Notes: generated from the sequence alone by a model not told the origin. A DNA stretch of 64,000 bases from Candidatus Gastranaerophilales bacterium (GCA_944322725.1 CALUPU010000005.1:62001-126000); one strand, 5' to 3'; positions 1-7,414 are shown, numbered from the stretch's first letter. Translations and numbers: made by a program.

Positions 1-170
1 AAGTTTCGATTAAACTTACAAGAAGCTTAATCGGTTCTACAAAAGACCAGATTAAAGTTGTAAAAGCACTCGGTCTTAAAAAAACAAACGATGTTGTTGA
101 ACACTTTGCCAGCCCTACAATTATGGGTATGGTAAATAAAGTTCCTCACCTCGTAACAGTAATTAAGTAA
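1..170 (+). CDS. rpmD: 50S ribosomal protein L30 (partial, 5' end outside window)
   Basis: The open frame ending in TAA at 168-170 gives 55 residues that begin VSIKLTRSLIGS and end PHLVTVIK, which matches most of bacterial L30. L30 binds 23S rRNA in the large subunit. The start codon and only a few residues lie left of the window. The gene sits 20 bases before rplO, the normal neighbour in the spc-type ribosomal operon, so it is almost certainly co-transcribed with it. Confidence 0.9.
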   Translation, partial: VSIKLTRSLIGSTKDQIKVVKALGLKKTNDVVEHFASPTIMGMVNKVPHLVTVIK

Positions 171-190
171 TTTTAGAAAAGGATAATAAA

Positions 191-643
191 ATGGCAGACA
201 AAATAACATTAGAAGATTTGAGACCTGCTGAAGGTGCTACTCACAAAACAAAAAGAGTAGGCAGAGGCAGATCATCAGGACACGGCAAAACATCTTGCCG
301 CGGTCATAACGGTGAAGGACAGCGTTCCGGTTCAAGCGCAAAAAGAGGCTTCGAAGGCGGACAGATGCCCTCTTACAGACAAATGCCTAAATTAAAAGGT
401 TTTACAAACTTTGCTGCTCTTAACTGTGCAGAAATCAATGTAAAAGACATTGAAAAATTCGATGCTAAAGAAATTGATTTGACTTGGTTAATCGAAAACG
501 GTAAAGCTCATCCGAAATCAGAAGTATTAAGAGTTCTCGGAAACGGCGAAATCTCAAAAGCTGTTACTGTGAAAGCAAGATACTTCACACCTTCTGCTAA
601 AGAAAAAATCGAAAAAGCAGGCGGTAAAGCTGAGTTAGTATAA
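191..643 (+). CDS. rplO: 50S ribosomal protein L15
   Basis: The 150-residue product is L15, a large-subunit protein that binds 23S rRNA late in assembly. The N-terminal half has the family's Gly/Arg-rich extension (VGRGRSSGHGKTSCRGHNGE, then GFEGGQMP), and the C-terminal half holds the globular domain with LRVLGNGE. An AAAGGATA ribosome-binding site precedes the ATG. The gene follows rpmD and precedes secY, the conserved order. The spacer to secY (115 bases) is longer than usual and contains inverted repeats. Confidence 0.97.
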   Translation: MADKITLEDLRPAEGATHKTKRVGRGRSSGHGKTSCRGHNGEGQRSGSSAKRGFEGGQMPSYRQMPKLKGFTNFAALNCAEINVKDIEKFDAKEIDLTWLIENGKAHPKSEVLRVLGNGEISKAVTVKARYFTPSAKEKIEKAGGKAELV

Positions 644-653
644 ATATGTGAAA

Positions 654-733
654 ACTGCATGTGCTGACATTAATCAGTACATGCAGTTGTAACTATCCGA
701 TGCCGCCTTTGTTTACCAGAATTTAAGAGGCGG
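654..733 (+). promoter_or_regulatory. Hairpin-rich spacer between rplO and secY
   Basis: ACTGCATGTGCTGA (654-667) pairs with TCAGTACATGCAGT (674-687) around a 6-base loop, a 14-bp stem with one G-U pair. A second inverted repeat, CCGCCT (703-708) with AGGCGG (728-733), ends about 11 bases before the secY ribosome-binding site GGAGAGGA. The long stem is not followed by a T-run, so it is not a standard intrinsic terminator. A processing site, a transcript-stability hairpin or a translational regulator are all possible. Confidence 0.5.
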
Positions 734-758
734 GTCAATAAAATGGAGAGGACTTATA

Positions 759-2102
759 ATGCAAAATGCAAGAATGAAACCGCCATCAATGGATGATGTG
801 GTATCAATGTTTCAGGCTTCGGGCTTGAAAGCAAAACTATTATTCACCTTTGCAATGATAGTTATTTTTAGATTAGGTGTTGCACTTCCTTTGTACGGTA
901 TCAACAATGAAGTGTTCTCAAAGATTGCGCAGGGAAACAATATCATTGGTTTTATTGACCTGTTTTCCGGCGGTGCTCTGGCTAACGTATCTATACTGGC
1001 ACTGGGTATCGGACCTTACATTACAGCGTCTATTATTATGCAGCTTTTGACTGTTATAATTCCTCACCTTGAACAGCTTCAAAAAGAAGAAGGCGAAGCG
1101 GGAAGAAGAAAAATCTCACAGTATACAAGATATTTTACAGTGTTTATTTCCTTCTTTCAGGCAAGTATATTCCTTTTATACCTGCTTCATCAGGCTCCTG
1201 CCACAATTATGCCGGGTATTTCACATGCGGCATTCTTTATAGGTTCTTGTGTTATTTTGACAGCAGGTTCTGTATTTGTAATGTGGCTTGCTGAATTGAT
1301 GACAGAAAGAGGTATAGGTAATGGCGGTTCGTTATTGATTTTTGTCGGCATTATTTCGAGAATACCTTTCTATTGTGAAAAAACAGGTCAGCTTGTTGCA
1401 AACGATTCTTCTTTGCAGCTTGGTTTGCTTGCATTGCTTGCAATATTCTTTGCGACAATGGTTCTTATCGTTGTAATGCAGGAAGCTGTAAGAAAAGTTC
1501 TTATTGTAAACCCGAAACGTCAGGTAGGCAACAAAATATACGGCGGGGTGAATACATACATACCGTTTAAGATGAATCCGGGCGGTGTAATGCCTATCAT
1601 CTTTGCAATTGCAATTTTGCTTTTTCCGACAACGGTAATAAGCCTTATAGGCCAGACAAATCTGCCTGCCGGTGCTGTTAAAGATGCCATCACATGGCTT
1701 TCTACAACACTCAGTCCCTCGGGATGGGTTCACTATGTATTATATTTCTTGCTGATTGTTTTCTTAACTTTCTTCTACGCTTCTATAATGCCTAATATGC
1801 AGCCAAAGGAAATTGCAAACAATTTAAAGAAATACGGTTCATCTATCCCCGGTATCAAACCAGGTAAACCCACTGCAGAAGCATTGGATAAGATTATCTC
1901 CAGATTGACACTTCTCGGTGCATTGTGTCTGGGTATCATAGCATTGATTCCCTCAGGTGCTTCATATATTACAAATATCACAACACTGCAGGGTATCGGA
2001 GCAACCTCTTTAATCATCATGGTAGGTGTAGCCTTAGACTTTATCAACCAGATTAAGACACAGCTGCTTGCTAGAAATTACGAAAGTTTCTTAAAAGAGT
2101 AA
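759..2102 (+). CDS. secY: Protein translocase subunit SecY
   Basis: SecY forms the channel of the SecYEG translocon in the inner membrane. The 447-residue product has the expected length and ten hydrophobic segments. Recognisable family motifs are LGIGPYITASIIMQLL near residue 80, the cytoplasmic loop EGEAGRRKISQYTRYFT, GNGGSLLIFVGI near residue 190, and the C5 loop with NPKRQVGNK. A GGAGAGGA site lies 6 bases before ATG. It closes this transcription unit: a strong terminator follows, whereas in many bacteria adk or map would come next. Confidence 0.98.
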   Translation: MQNARMKPPSMDDVVSMFQASGLKAKLLFTFAMIVIFRLGVALPLYGINNEVFSKIAQGNNIIGFIDLFSGGALANVSILALGIGPYITASIIMQLLTVIIPHLEQLQKEEGEAGRRKISQYTRYFTVFISFFQASIFLLYLLHQAPATIMPGISHAAFFIGSCVILTAGSVFVMWLAELMTERGIGNGGSLLIFVGIISRIPFYCEKTGQLVANDSSLQLGLLALLAIFFATMVLIVVMQEAVRKVLIVNPKRQVGNKIYGGVNTYIPFKMNPGGVMPIIFAIAILLFPTTVISLIGQTNLPAGAVKDAITWLSTTLSPSGWVHYVLYFLLIVFLTFFYASIMPNMQPKEIANNLKKYGSSIPGIKPGKPTAEALDKIISRLTLLGALCLGIIALIPSGASYITNITTLQGIGATSLIIMVGVALDFINQIKTQLLARNYESFLKE

Positions 2103-2123
2103 ACAATCTTATACAAAATATTA

Positions 2124-2161
2124 AAAGCTAATATTAATATAAGTTAATATTAGCTTTTTTA
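2124..2161 (+). terminator. Intrinsic terminator after secY
   Basis: A 15-bp stem, AAAAGCTAATATTAA (2124-2138) with its complement (2145-2159), closes a TATAAG loop and runs into a T tract. It separates rpmD-rplO-secY from the infA-rpsI block, so the downstream ribosomal genes need their own promoter. Confidence 0.85.
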
Positions 2162-2227
2162 TGCACAAATTTGGCTAACATACTGTTTTTATATAAATAG
2201 TGCGGTACAATTTCATAAAGGTCTTTA

Positions 2228-3124
2228 ATGGATTTATTGTTATTAAAAAGGATAGGTTTTTTGAAAAGCAAACCGCTTTCCGTGAAACCGGTAGGTGTTA
2301 ATAAACTTTGCGACAGGTCTGTTGTGCAAGCTGATAAGACTGTTTTAAACCGTCTGACAACAGATGTTTTTGAACGCATGCCGAGTACAAAAACTTATTG
2401 CATACAGCATAAGCCTTACGGTGCTATTTCTGAGAGAAAAATAAACATTAAAATTAACCCTTCGCATAAGGGTGTTGTTTATAGAAAAGAAGTAAATCCC
2501 TTAACGGGCAAAACAGAAAAAATTCCGACGGAAGTGTATGTGGCAAGACCGGAAACACCGGAAAGCCCTGCATTTCCTTCATTTTATTTTATTGATAAAA
2601 ATACTAAGCAGGAAGTAGGTTTTGTAACGCTTATGGACTTTCGTCATCTGAAAAATGATAAGTCTTTTTATGCAGCATATAAAGATTCACCCTATTATGA
2701 AATTTTTCCGGAACTCGGTATAGGTAAAGACAGAATTGCAATTAATGCATTACAAAATAATCAACCCGATAAATATTCCGGCATTGGAGAACTTGCGGAT
2801 AAGGTTGCTCTTGAATACTGTCTTAAAGAAAATATTACTCCCAATATTGTTTCAATTGCCGATAAAAATTCTCACGCGGCACATTACAAAAGGGGCAGAC
2901 GATTTTTCAATATTGATAAGAATGATGTGAATATTGACGGTTATGAGTTTTTAAAACAGTTTAAAACTTTGAATCCTAATGAAATAATTGAAGCAAGAAT
3001 CAAGGGAACTGCTGCAGGTGACAAGGTCTATACAGAAGACCTTGGGCAGTTATTTATGTATATGCCGCAAACTGTAGTTGAAAAGTACTTAAAACTGATT
3101 AGTGAAAACCCTATTTTTAAATAA
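2228..3124 (+). CDS. Hypothetical protein with a possible GNAT acetyltransferase-like C-terminal fold
   Basis: This 298-residue protein is not one I recognise as a named family. No signal peptide or membrane segment is seen. The segment VGFVTLMDFRHL, then RIAINALQNN, YSGIGELADKVALEYCLKE and NSHAAHYKRGRRFF, has the layout of a GNAT fold: a strand, an acetyl-CoA-binding loop of GxGx type, a helix, then a final A-x-N-S...HYK-x-G-like segment. That is an inference from pattern only. It sits alone between the secY terminator and a long gap, where adk/map are often found. Base composition resembles its neighbours. An AAAGG site precedes the ATG. Confidence 0.6.
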   Translation: MDLLLLKRIGFLKSKPLSVKPVGVNKLCDRSVVQADKTVLNRLTTDVFERMPSTKTYCIQHKPYGAISERKINIKINPSHKGVVYRKEVNPLTGKTEKIPTEVYVARPETPESPAFPSFYFIDKNTKQEVGFVTLMDFRHLKNDKSFYAAYKDSPYYEIFPELGIGKDRIAINALQNNQPDKYSGIGELADKVALEYCLKENITPNIVSIADKNSHAAHYKRGRRFFNIDKNDVNIDGYEFLKQFKTLNPNEIIEARIKGTAAGDKVYTEDLGQLFMYMPQTVVEKYLKLISENPIFK

Positions 3125-3172
3125 GCAGAGTTAATTCTTTTTTATTATTTATTTTTTTATTTATAAATCAGC

Positions 3173-3207
3173 AAAAAAAAAATGCTTACAAAATCGTTGC
3201 AAGCATT
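3173..3207 (-). terminator. Terminator-like hairpin reading leftward
   Basis: AATGCTT (3181-3187) and AAGCATT (3201-3207) form a stem. Read on the minus strand it is followed by a run of at least eight T (the A-run at 3173-3180). It could serve as a terminator for a minus-strand transcript, but no minus-strand gene lies to its right. The opposite-strand gene on the left ends 50 bases away, so this may mark an unannotated small RNA or simply insulate the region. Confidence 0.5.
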
Positions 3208-3640
3208 AAATAAACACGAGGATATTAAGAGAGAGAGTATATGGATAAAACTTATTAGTCTTTTGTTAAACTGTAAGTTAATCTAACTTATATTTATATT
3301 GTTCTTCCTTTAAGTTTTGATTTCCCTTACTCTTATATAAAGTATTTTTGTTTTGAAAAATTGCTTTTTATTTTTGAAATTATTAAGAAATATTAATACA
3401 GCTTTTTGTTTTTATATTTGTTTTTTGAAAAATAGAATAATTAGGGTATTAATATAACTTTACAAAAATTCTGAAAACCCTTATAAAAAGGCTTTTGGAA
3501 ACAATAGCGATTTTATTAAATATGTCACTATATTAAATAAACAAACAATGTCTTTTGTTGATAAATTCGGCTGAAATTTAATAAAATCAATAAAAAGGGC
3601 TTGCTTATGCATTTTGAGCATGTAAGATTAAAAAGGTGGG

Positions 3641-3652
3641 GCACAATTGTGC
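3641..3652. promoter_or_regulatory. Perfect palindrome upstream of infA
   Basis: GCACAATTGTGC is a perfect 12-base palindrome 60 bases before the infA start. Its place in the presumed promoter region makes it a candidate operator for a dimeric regulator. No regulator is identified and chance cannot be excluded in AT-rich DNA. Confidence 0.3.
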
Positions 3653-3711
3653 AAAAATATTGTACGATAAGTTCCGCCAAAACTCAATAATAAATAGTCA
3701 AAGAAGGTAAA

Positions 3712-3927
3712 ATGGCAAAAGACGTAATCGAATTTGAAGGCAAGATTTTAGAATCACTACCGAATGCAATGTTTAGAGTTGAACTCGAAAACGGACACGA
3801 AATACTTGCTCATATTTCAGGAAAAATAAGAAAGAATTTCATCAAAATTCTTCCGGGAGACAAAGTAAAAGTTGAAATGACTCCGTATGATTTAACAAGA
3901 GGAAGAATCACCTACAGATTGAAATAG
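3712..3927 (+). CDS. infA: Translation initiation factor IF-1
   Basis: IF-1 binds the A site of the 30S subunit during initiation. The 71-residue product has the standard length and a complete OB fold. It starts [20 protein letters not shown], has the [11 protein letters not shown] segment in the middle and [19 protein letters not shown] near the end. An AGAAGG site precedes the ATG. It opens the infA-rpmJ-rpsM-rpsK-rpsD-rpoA block. The usual bacterial partner gene adk is missing upstream. Confidence 0.97.
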   Translation: MAKDVIEFEGKILESLPNAMFRVELENGHEILAHISGKIRKNFIKILPGDKVKVEMTPYDLTRGRITYRLK

Positions 3928-3967
3928 AAGCGAATGCTTCATTTGATATAGTCCCGCCTCTCGGGAC
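3927..3967 (+). promoter_or_regulatory. Two hairpins in the infA-rpmJ spacer
   Basis: GAAGC-GAAT-GCTTC (3927-3940) begins on the last base of the infA stop codon. GTCCCG-CCTCT-CGGGAC (3951-3967) follows. Neither has a T-run after it, so read-through into rpmJ is expected. They may be stability or processing hairpins, and the second is unusually GC-rich for the region. Confidence 0.45.
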
Positions 3968-4010
3968 ACACGCGGCAAAAACAATAAAAACACTAGATAA
4001 GGAAAACAAA

Positions 4011-4124
4011 ATGAAAGTAAGAGCATCAGTTAAAAAAATGTGCAAAGACTGCAAATTCATAAGAAGAAGAGGCAGAATCACAGTTATTTGTAAAAACCCT
4101 AAACACAAACAAAGACAGGGGTAG
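4011..4124 (+). CDS. rpmJ: 50S ribosomal protein L36
   Basis: This short gene encodes 37 residues starting [20 protein letters not shown] and ending [10 protein letters not shown]. This is the zinc-binding form of L36: Cys residues at 11 and 14 (C-x2-C), a third Cys at 27 in VICKNP and a His at 32 in PKHKQ. It binds 23S rRNA in the large subunit. Its place between infA and rpsM is the conserved one, and a GGAAAA site precedes the ATG. Its TAG stop codon is also the first three bases of the 97-base repeated element that follows. Confidence 0.96.
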   Translation: MKVRASVKKMCKDCKFIRRRGRITVICKNPKHKQRQG

Positions 4125-4218
4125 CGGATTTTGACAGGCACGCCGTGTGAACGTAAGTGAATCCAGTGCCTAAGCGGAGGCGGACGTTACTCCGCCGGAG
4201 CGTCAATAATCCAAGACG
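4122..4218 (+). repeat. 97-base structured intergenic element, copy 1 (after rpmJ)
   Basis: This sequence recurs at 4652-4748 with only two differences. It begins with the rpmJ stop codon TAG. It can fold as a three-way junction. The closing stem pairs GGATTTTGAC (4126-4135) with GTCAATAATCC (4202-4212) with one bulged T. Arm 1 pairs AGGCAC (4136-4141) with GTGCCT (4166-4171). Arm 2 pairs GGCGGA (4179-4184) with TCCGCC (4191-4196). It is clearly richer in G+C than the flanking genes. It has no coding content on the plus strand. Confidence 0.85.
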
Positions 4219-4288
4219 TGGCTTTTGAGCGCCAATATTTAGTAAAGACAAATTTAAAACAATCACTAAGTTAACATAAGGAGAAACA

Positions 4289-4654
4289 ATGGCAAGATTG
4301 GCTGGGGTTGATTTACCCCGTAACAAAAGAATGATAATCGCATTAACCTATATCTACGGTATAGGTCCAACTCGTTCTGCTAAAATCTTAGAAGCTTGCG
4401 GTATTTCACAAGACTTAAGAACAGACGATTTGACAGATGACGATATCAAAAAATTAAGAAACGAACTCACAAATTACCACATCGAAGGTGATTTGAGAAG
4501 AGAAGAATCTCTTAACATCAAGAGATTATCTGAAATCAACTCTTACAGAGGTATGCGTCACAGAAGAAAACTCCCTGCAAGAGGACAAAGAACAAAAACT
4601 AACGCAAGAACAAGACGCGGCAAGAAAACAGGCCCGGTAAGCAAGAAAAAATAG
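4289..4654 (+). CDS. rpsM: 30S ribosomal protein S13
   Basis: S13 sits in the head of the small subunit and contacts the P-site tRNA. The 121-residue product has the family signature [20 protein letters not shown], the helix-two-turn-helix region, and the basic C-terminal tail [16 protein letters not shown]. An AAGGAGAAA site precedes the ATG. The gene is bracketed by the two copies of the 97-base direct repeat, and its own stop codon is the first codon of copy 2. Otherwise the order rpmJ-rpsM-rpsK is normal. Confidence 0.98.
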   Translation: MARLAGVDLPRNKRMIIALTYIYGIGPTRSAKILEACGISQDLRTDDLTDDDIKKLRNELTNYHIEGDLRREESLNIKRLSEINSYRGMRHRRKLPARGQRTKTNARTRRGKKTGPVSKKK

Positions 4655-4748
4655 CGGATTTTGACAGGCACGCCGTGTGAACATAAGTGAACCCAGTGCC
4701 TAAGCGGAGGCGGACGTTACTCCGCCGGAGCGTCAATAATCCAAGACG
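4652..4748 (+). repeat. 97-base structured intergenic element, copy 2 (after rpsM)
   Basis: This copy starts with the rpsM stop codon TAG and matches copy 1 at 95 of 97 positions. The two changes (equivalent to 4153 G to A and 4162 T to C) both fall in the loop of arm 1, leaving every stem intact. The ribosome-binding site of rpsK lies about 30 bases downstream, outside the element. Confidence 0.85.
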
Positions 4749-4792
4749 GGTTAAAGTAAGTAAAAAAAGAGTAATAATTAAAGGAAATAAAA

Positions 4793-5179
4793 ATGGCAAG
4801 ACCAATTAAAACTAAAAAGAAAGAAAAAAAGAATGTATTGCAGGGTGTTGTTCACATTCAATCAACATTTAACAATACAATCGTAACTTCTTGCGATACT
4901 CAAGGTAATGCTATTGCATGGGCATCAGCAGGCGGCTGCGGATTTAAAGGCGCCAGAAAAGGCACTCCGTTCGCAGCGCAGTCAGCAGCAGCTCAAGTAG
5001 CTAAAAAATCAGTTGACCAAGGAATGAAAAAAGTAGAAGTCTACATAAAAGGACCGGGTTCAGGTCGTGAAACAGCAATCAGAGCTATTCAGGCTGCAGG
5101 ACTCGAAATTACATTAATCAAGGACGTAACACCTATTCCGCACAACGGATGCCGTCCTCCTAAGAAGAGAAGAGTTTAA
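4793..5179 (+). CDS. rpsK: 30S ribosomal protein S11
   Basis: S11 lies on the platform of the small subunit near the E site and binds 16S rRNA. The 128-residue product has the expected length and motifs: [15 protein letters not shown] near the N terminus, then [12 protein letters not shown], and the C-terminal [18 protein letters not shown]. An AAAGGAAAT site precedes the ATG. It lies between rpsM and rpsD as in most bacteria. The 124-base spacer to rpsD holds a separate palindromic element. Confidence 0.98.
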   Translation: MARPIKTKKKEKKNVLQGVVHIQSTFNNTIVTSCDTQGNAIAWASAGGCGFKGARKGTPFAAQSAAAQVAKKSVDQGMKKVEVYIKGPGSGRETAIRAIQAAGLEITLIKDVTPIPHNGCRPPKKRRV

Positions 5180-5192
5180 TCTCTGACCTTCC

Positions 5193-5264
5193 CGTCATTC
5201 CGGAATGTATTTCGGAATCCCCGTGAAATACGGACAAGAGAGCCTGATATAAATCAGGATGACG
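5193..5264. repeat. Cloverleaf-like palindromic element between rpsK and rpsD
   Basis: CGTCAT (5193-5198) pairs with ATGACG (5259-5264) and encloses three hairpins. These are TTCCG/CGGAA (5198-5202 with 5213-5217), CCGT/ACGG (5221-5224 with 5230-5233) and CCTGAT/ATCAGG (5243-5248 with 5253-5258). The outer motif, a GTCATTCC start and a GGATGAC end, resembles palindromic repeats dispersed in many bacterial genomes, so it may be a mobile repeat. Its place directly upstream of rpsD also allows a ribosomal-protein leader. No second copy is seen in the window. Confidence 0.65.
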
Positions 5265-5303
5265 TAAAAATAGTTAAGAAAAAGAAAGAAAAAGGAGTCA
5301 AAA

Positions 5304-5903
5304 TTGGCTAAATATACTGGACCTTCAAATAAATTATTCCGTAACTTCGGTGTAACGGATTTATCTAACAGAAAGTTGGTTTCTTCTTTGAGACAGACTG
5401 CTTCAGGTCAGCATGGTGCTGCAAGAAAAAAACTTTCTGACTACGCTATTCACTTAAACGAAAAGCAAAAAATCAGACTTACTTATTTAGTAAGTGAAAA
5501 ACAGTTTGCAAAATACTACAACAAAGCAGCAAGAACAAAAGGCGTTACAGGTACAGTTCTTTTACAATTATTAGAATCAAGACTTGATAACGTTGTGTTC
5601 AGAGCAGGTTTTGCAACAACAAGAAAACAATCAAGACAAATAGTTAACCACGGTCACGTACTTGTTAACGGTAAAAAAGTTGATATTCCATCATACCTAG
5701 TTAAAGCAGGAGACGAAATTACAATCAGAAGCAGAAGTGCTGAATTCGTTAAAACTGTTATGGAACCGTTAGATGTAGCTGCTCCAGCATGGATGACAGT
5801 TGACGCTAACGCTCAAAAAATCGTGTTCGACAGAATTCCTGAAAGAGAAGAACTTGATCCTGAATTCAAAGAACAGCTCGTTATTGAGTACTACTCAAAA
5901 TAA
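5304..5903 (+). CDS. rpsD: 30S ribosomal protein S4
   Basis: S4 is a primary 16S rRNA-binding protein that nucleates 30S assembly. The 199-residue product has the N-terminal S4 domain, the S4 RNA-binding domain near residues 90-150 (RLDNVVFRAGFATTRKQSRQ, then VNGKKVDIPSY), and the C-terminal EREELD...EYYSK. The start is TTG at 5304 with GGAG eight bases upstream; MAKYTGPSNKLFR is the natural N terminus and no ATG fits. There is no cysteine, so this is the zinc-free form. It sits between rpsK and rpoA. Many cyanobacteria keep rpsD elsewhere, so this arrangement is closer to other phyla. Confidence 0.97.
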   Translation: MAKYTGPSNKLFRNFGVTDLSNRKLVSSLRQTASGQHGAARKKLSDYAIHLNEKQKIRLTYLVSEKQFAKYYNKAARTKGVTGTVLLQLLESRLDNVVFRAGFATTRKQSRQIVNHGHVLVNGKKVDIPSYLVKAGDEITIRSRSAEFVKTVMEPLDVAAPAWMTVDANAQKIVFDRIPEREELDPEFKEQLVIEYYSK

Positions 5904-5944
5904 TCCACATAAAGTCCAATTAACACAAATTAGGAGAAAAACAG

Positions 5945-6931
5945 ATGGAATTAAAAATTAAAAACGTAACAACAACTACCGGCTCTGACGGATCACAATA
6001 CGGAAAATTCTCTATTGAACCGTTAGAAAGAGGTTTCGGTAATACAATCGGTAACGCATTAAGACGTGTACTTCTTTCTTCATTGGAAGGCGCTGCTGTT
6101 ACAGCTGTAAGAATCGAAGGTATTACTCACGAATACACAGCTATCCCGGGTATTGTTGAAGACGTTATTGATATAATGTTGAATCTTAAAGGTATGGTTG
6201 TTAAAACTGATTCTAAAGAACCCCAGCAGTTAAGATTAGACATTGATAAACCGGGTCCTGTGCTCGCTTCTGACTTACAACTTCCTGCAGGCGTTAAAAT
6301 TGTTAACCCTGACTGGCTGATTTGTACAGTTGCAGAAGGCGGCTCTATCCACGCTGATGTTGTGGTAGAAACAGGCAAAGGATACATTGCTCACGATGTA
6401 TTGAAAAATAACAATGGTGCAATGCCTATCGATATGTTACCGATTGATGCAACATTTATGCCTATCAAACGTGTCAGCTACAACGTAGAAAACACTCGTG
6501 TAGGCGATGTTACAGACTTTGACAAACTTAACCTCGAAATCTGGTCAAACGGTTCTATCGATGTAAACGTTGCATTGTCTCAAGCAGCTAACATCTTAAT
6601 CGAACACTTTATGCAGATTGCGGCAATCACAGGTACTCCTGTTGTTTCTATGCCTCAGGTTGCAGCAGTGATTGAAGAAGAAGTTGTTGCTGATACAAGT
6701 GCTCCTACAATTTCAATCGAAGATTTGGAATTGTCTGTAAGAGCATACAACTGCTTGAAAAGAGCAAGCATCAACAACATGGCTGAATTGCTCAAAAAAT
6801 CAGAACATGATTTGTTGAACATCAAAAACTTCGGTAAAAAATCATCTGACGAAGTTATCGAAAAATTACACCAGTTTGGTTTAGACCTTATGCCTAACCC
6901 TGAAGGTGTAGATATGGACGAACTTGTGTAG
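5945..6931 (+). CDS. rpoA: RNA polymerase alpha subunit
   Basis: The alpha subunit dimerises to scaffold RNA polymerase assembly, and its C-terminal domain binds UP elements and activators. The 328-residue product has the N-terminal domain (EPLERGFGNTIGNALRRVLL near residue 30) and a complete C-terminal domain from about residue 245 (EDLELSVRAYNCLKRASINN, then LLNIKNFGKKSSDEV). An AGGAGAAA site precedes the ATG. The rpsD-rpoA-rplQ order is conserved. Confidence 0.98.
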   Translation: MELKIKNVTTTTGSDGSQYGKFSIEPLERGFGNTIGNALRRVLLSSLEGAAVTAVRIEGITHEYTAIPGIVEDVIDIMLNLKGMVVKTDSKEPQQLRLDIDKPGPVLASDLQLPAGVKIVNPDWLICTVAEGGSIHADVVVETGKGYIAHDVLKNNNGAMPIDMLPIDATFMPIKRVSYNVENTRVGDVTDFDKLNLEIWSNGSIDVNVALSQAANILIEHFMQIAAITGTPVVSMPQVAAVIEEEVVADTSAPTISIEDLELSVRAYNCLKRASINNMAELLKKSEHDLLNIKNFGKKSSDEVIEKLHQFGLDLMPNPEGVDMDELV

Positions 6932-6976
6932 TCTGTATTTAAGAACAGAAATAATTAAGAAAAAGGATAAACAAAA

Positions 6977-7414
6977 ATGAGACACCAGTCTAAAAAACAC
7001 CACTTAGGAAAAGCACAAGACCAGAGAAATGCCTTGCTGCGTTCTTTAGCGACTGAACTTATTTTGCACGGTGAAATTAAAACTACTATGGCAAGAGCAA
7101 AAGCTCTTAAACCTTATGCAGAAAACATTATCACTCTTGCAAAACAAGGTACTCTTCACTCAAGAAGATTGGCTGCAAAATTCATCTTTGACAAAGAAAC
7201 CGGCAAATTCATGAATTTTGAAACAGGCGAAGTTCTTGAAGGTGTAGAAAAAGCTGATAAAGAAAAGAAAGCTGTTGCTCAAACAATTTTGAGAAAATTG
7301 TTTGCTGAAACAGGTAAAAAATACGCTAACAGAAACGGCGGTTACACAAGAATCTACAGAATGCCTCCAAGACGCGGCGATGCTGCTGAAATGGCATTGA
7401 TTCAACTCGTTTAA
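6977..7414 (+). CDS. rplQ: 50S ribosomal protein L17, with an internal insertion
   Basis: L17 binds 23S rRNA near the tunnel exit. The N terminus (MRHQSKKHHLGKAQDQRNAL) and the segment KKYANRNGGYTRIYRMPPRRGD are typical. At 145 residues the protein is longer than the usual 115-130. The extra length lies at about residues 71-98, an acidic stretch containing FDKETGKFMNFETGEV, between the helix ending in RRLAAKFI and the next helix. It follows rpoA as expected and precedes truA by 11 bases. Confidence 0.96.
   Translation: MRHQSKKHHLGKAQDQRNALLRSLATELILHGEIKTTMARAKALKPYAENIITLAKQGTLHSRRLAAKFIFDKETGKFMNFETGEVLEGVEKADKEKKAVAQTILRKLFAETGKKYANRNGGYTRIYRMPPRRGDAAEMALIQLV

Larger units (their letters stand above)
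3125..3711. other. 587-base region without a gene, upstream of infA
   Basis: No coding frame of useful length exists on either strand. The region is very AT-rich with T-tracts. It holds a minus-strand terminator-like hairpin near its left end (3173-3207) and a perfect palindrome near its right end (3641-3652). Because secY is terminated upstream, the promoter for the infA-rpsI operon should lie here, but I could not pick one convincing -35/-10 pair. A five-codon frame, ATG at 3241 preceded by GAGAGAG, is too short to call. Confidence 0.5.

Noticed and set aside
3241-3258. Five-codon frame after GAGAGAG
   Set aside because: Too short to support as a gene, and there is nothing to attenuate beside it.
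4099-4805. Minus-strand reading frames at 4099-4326 and 4599-4805 that share a 30-residue stretch
   Set aside because: The shared stretch is only the reverse translation of the 97-base repeat. The frames run through rpmJ, rpsM and the repeat and lack ribosome-binding sites.
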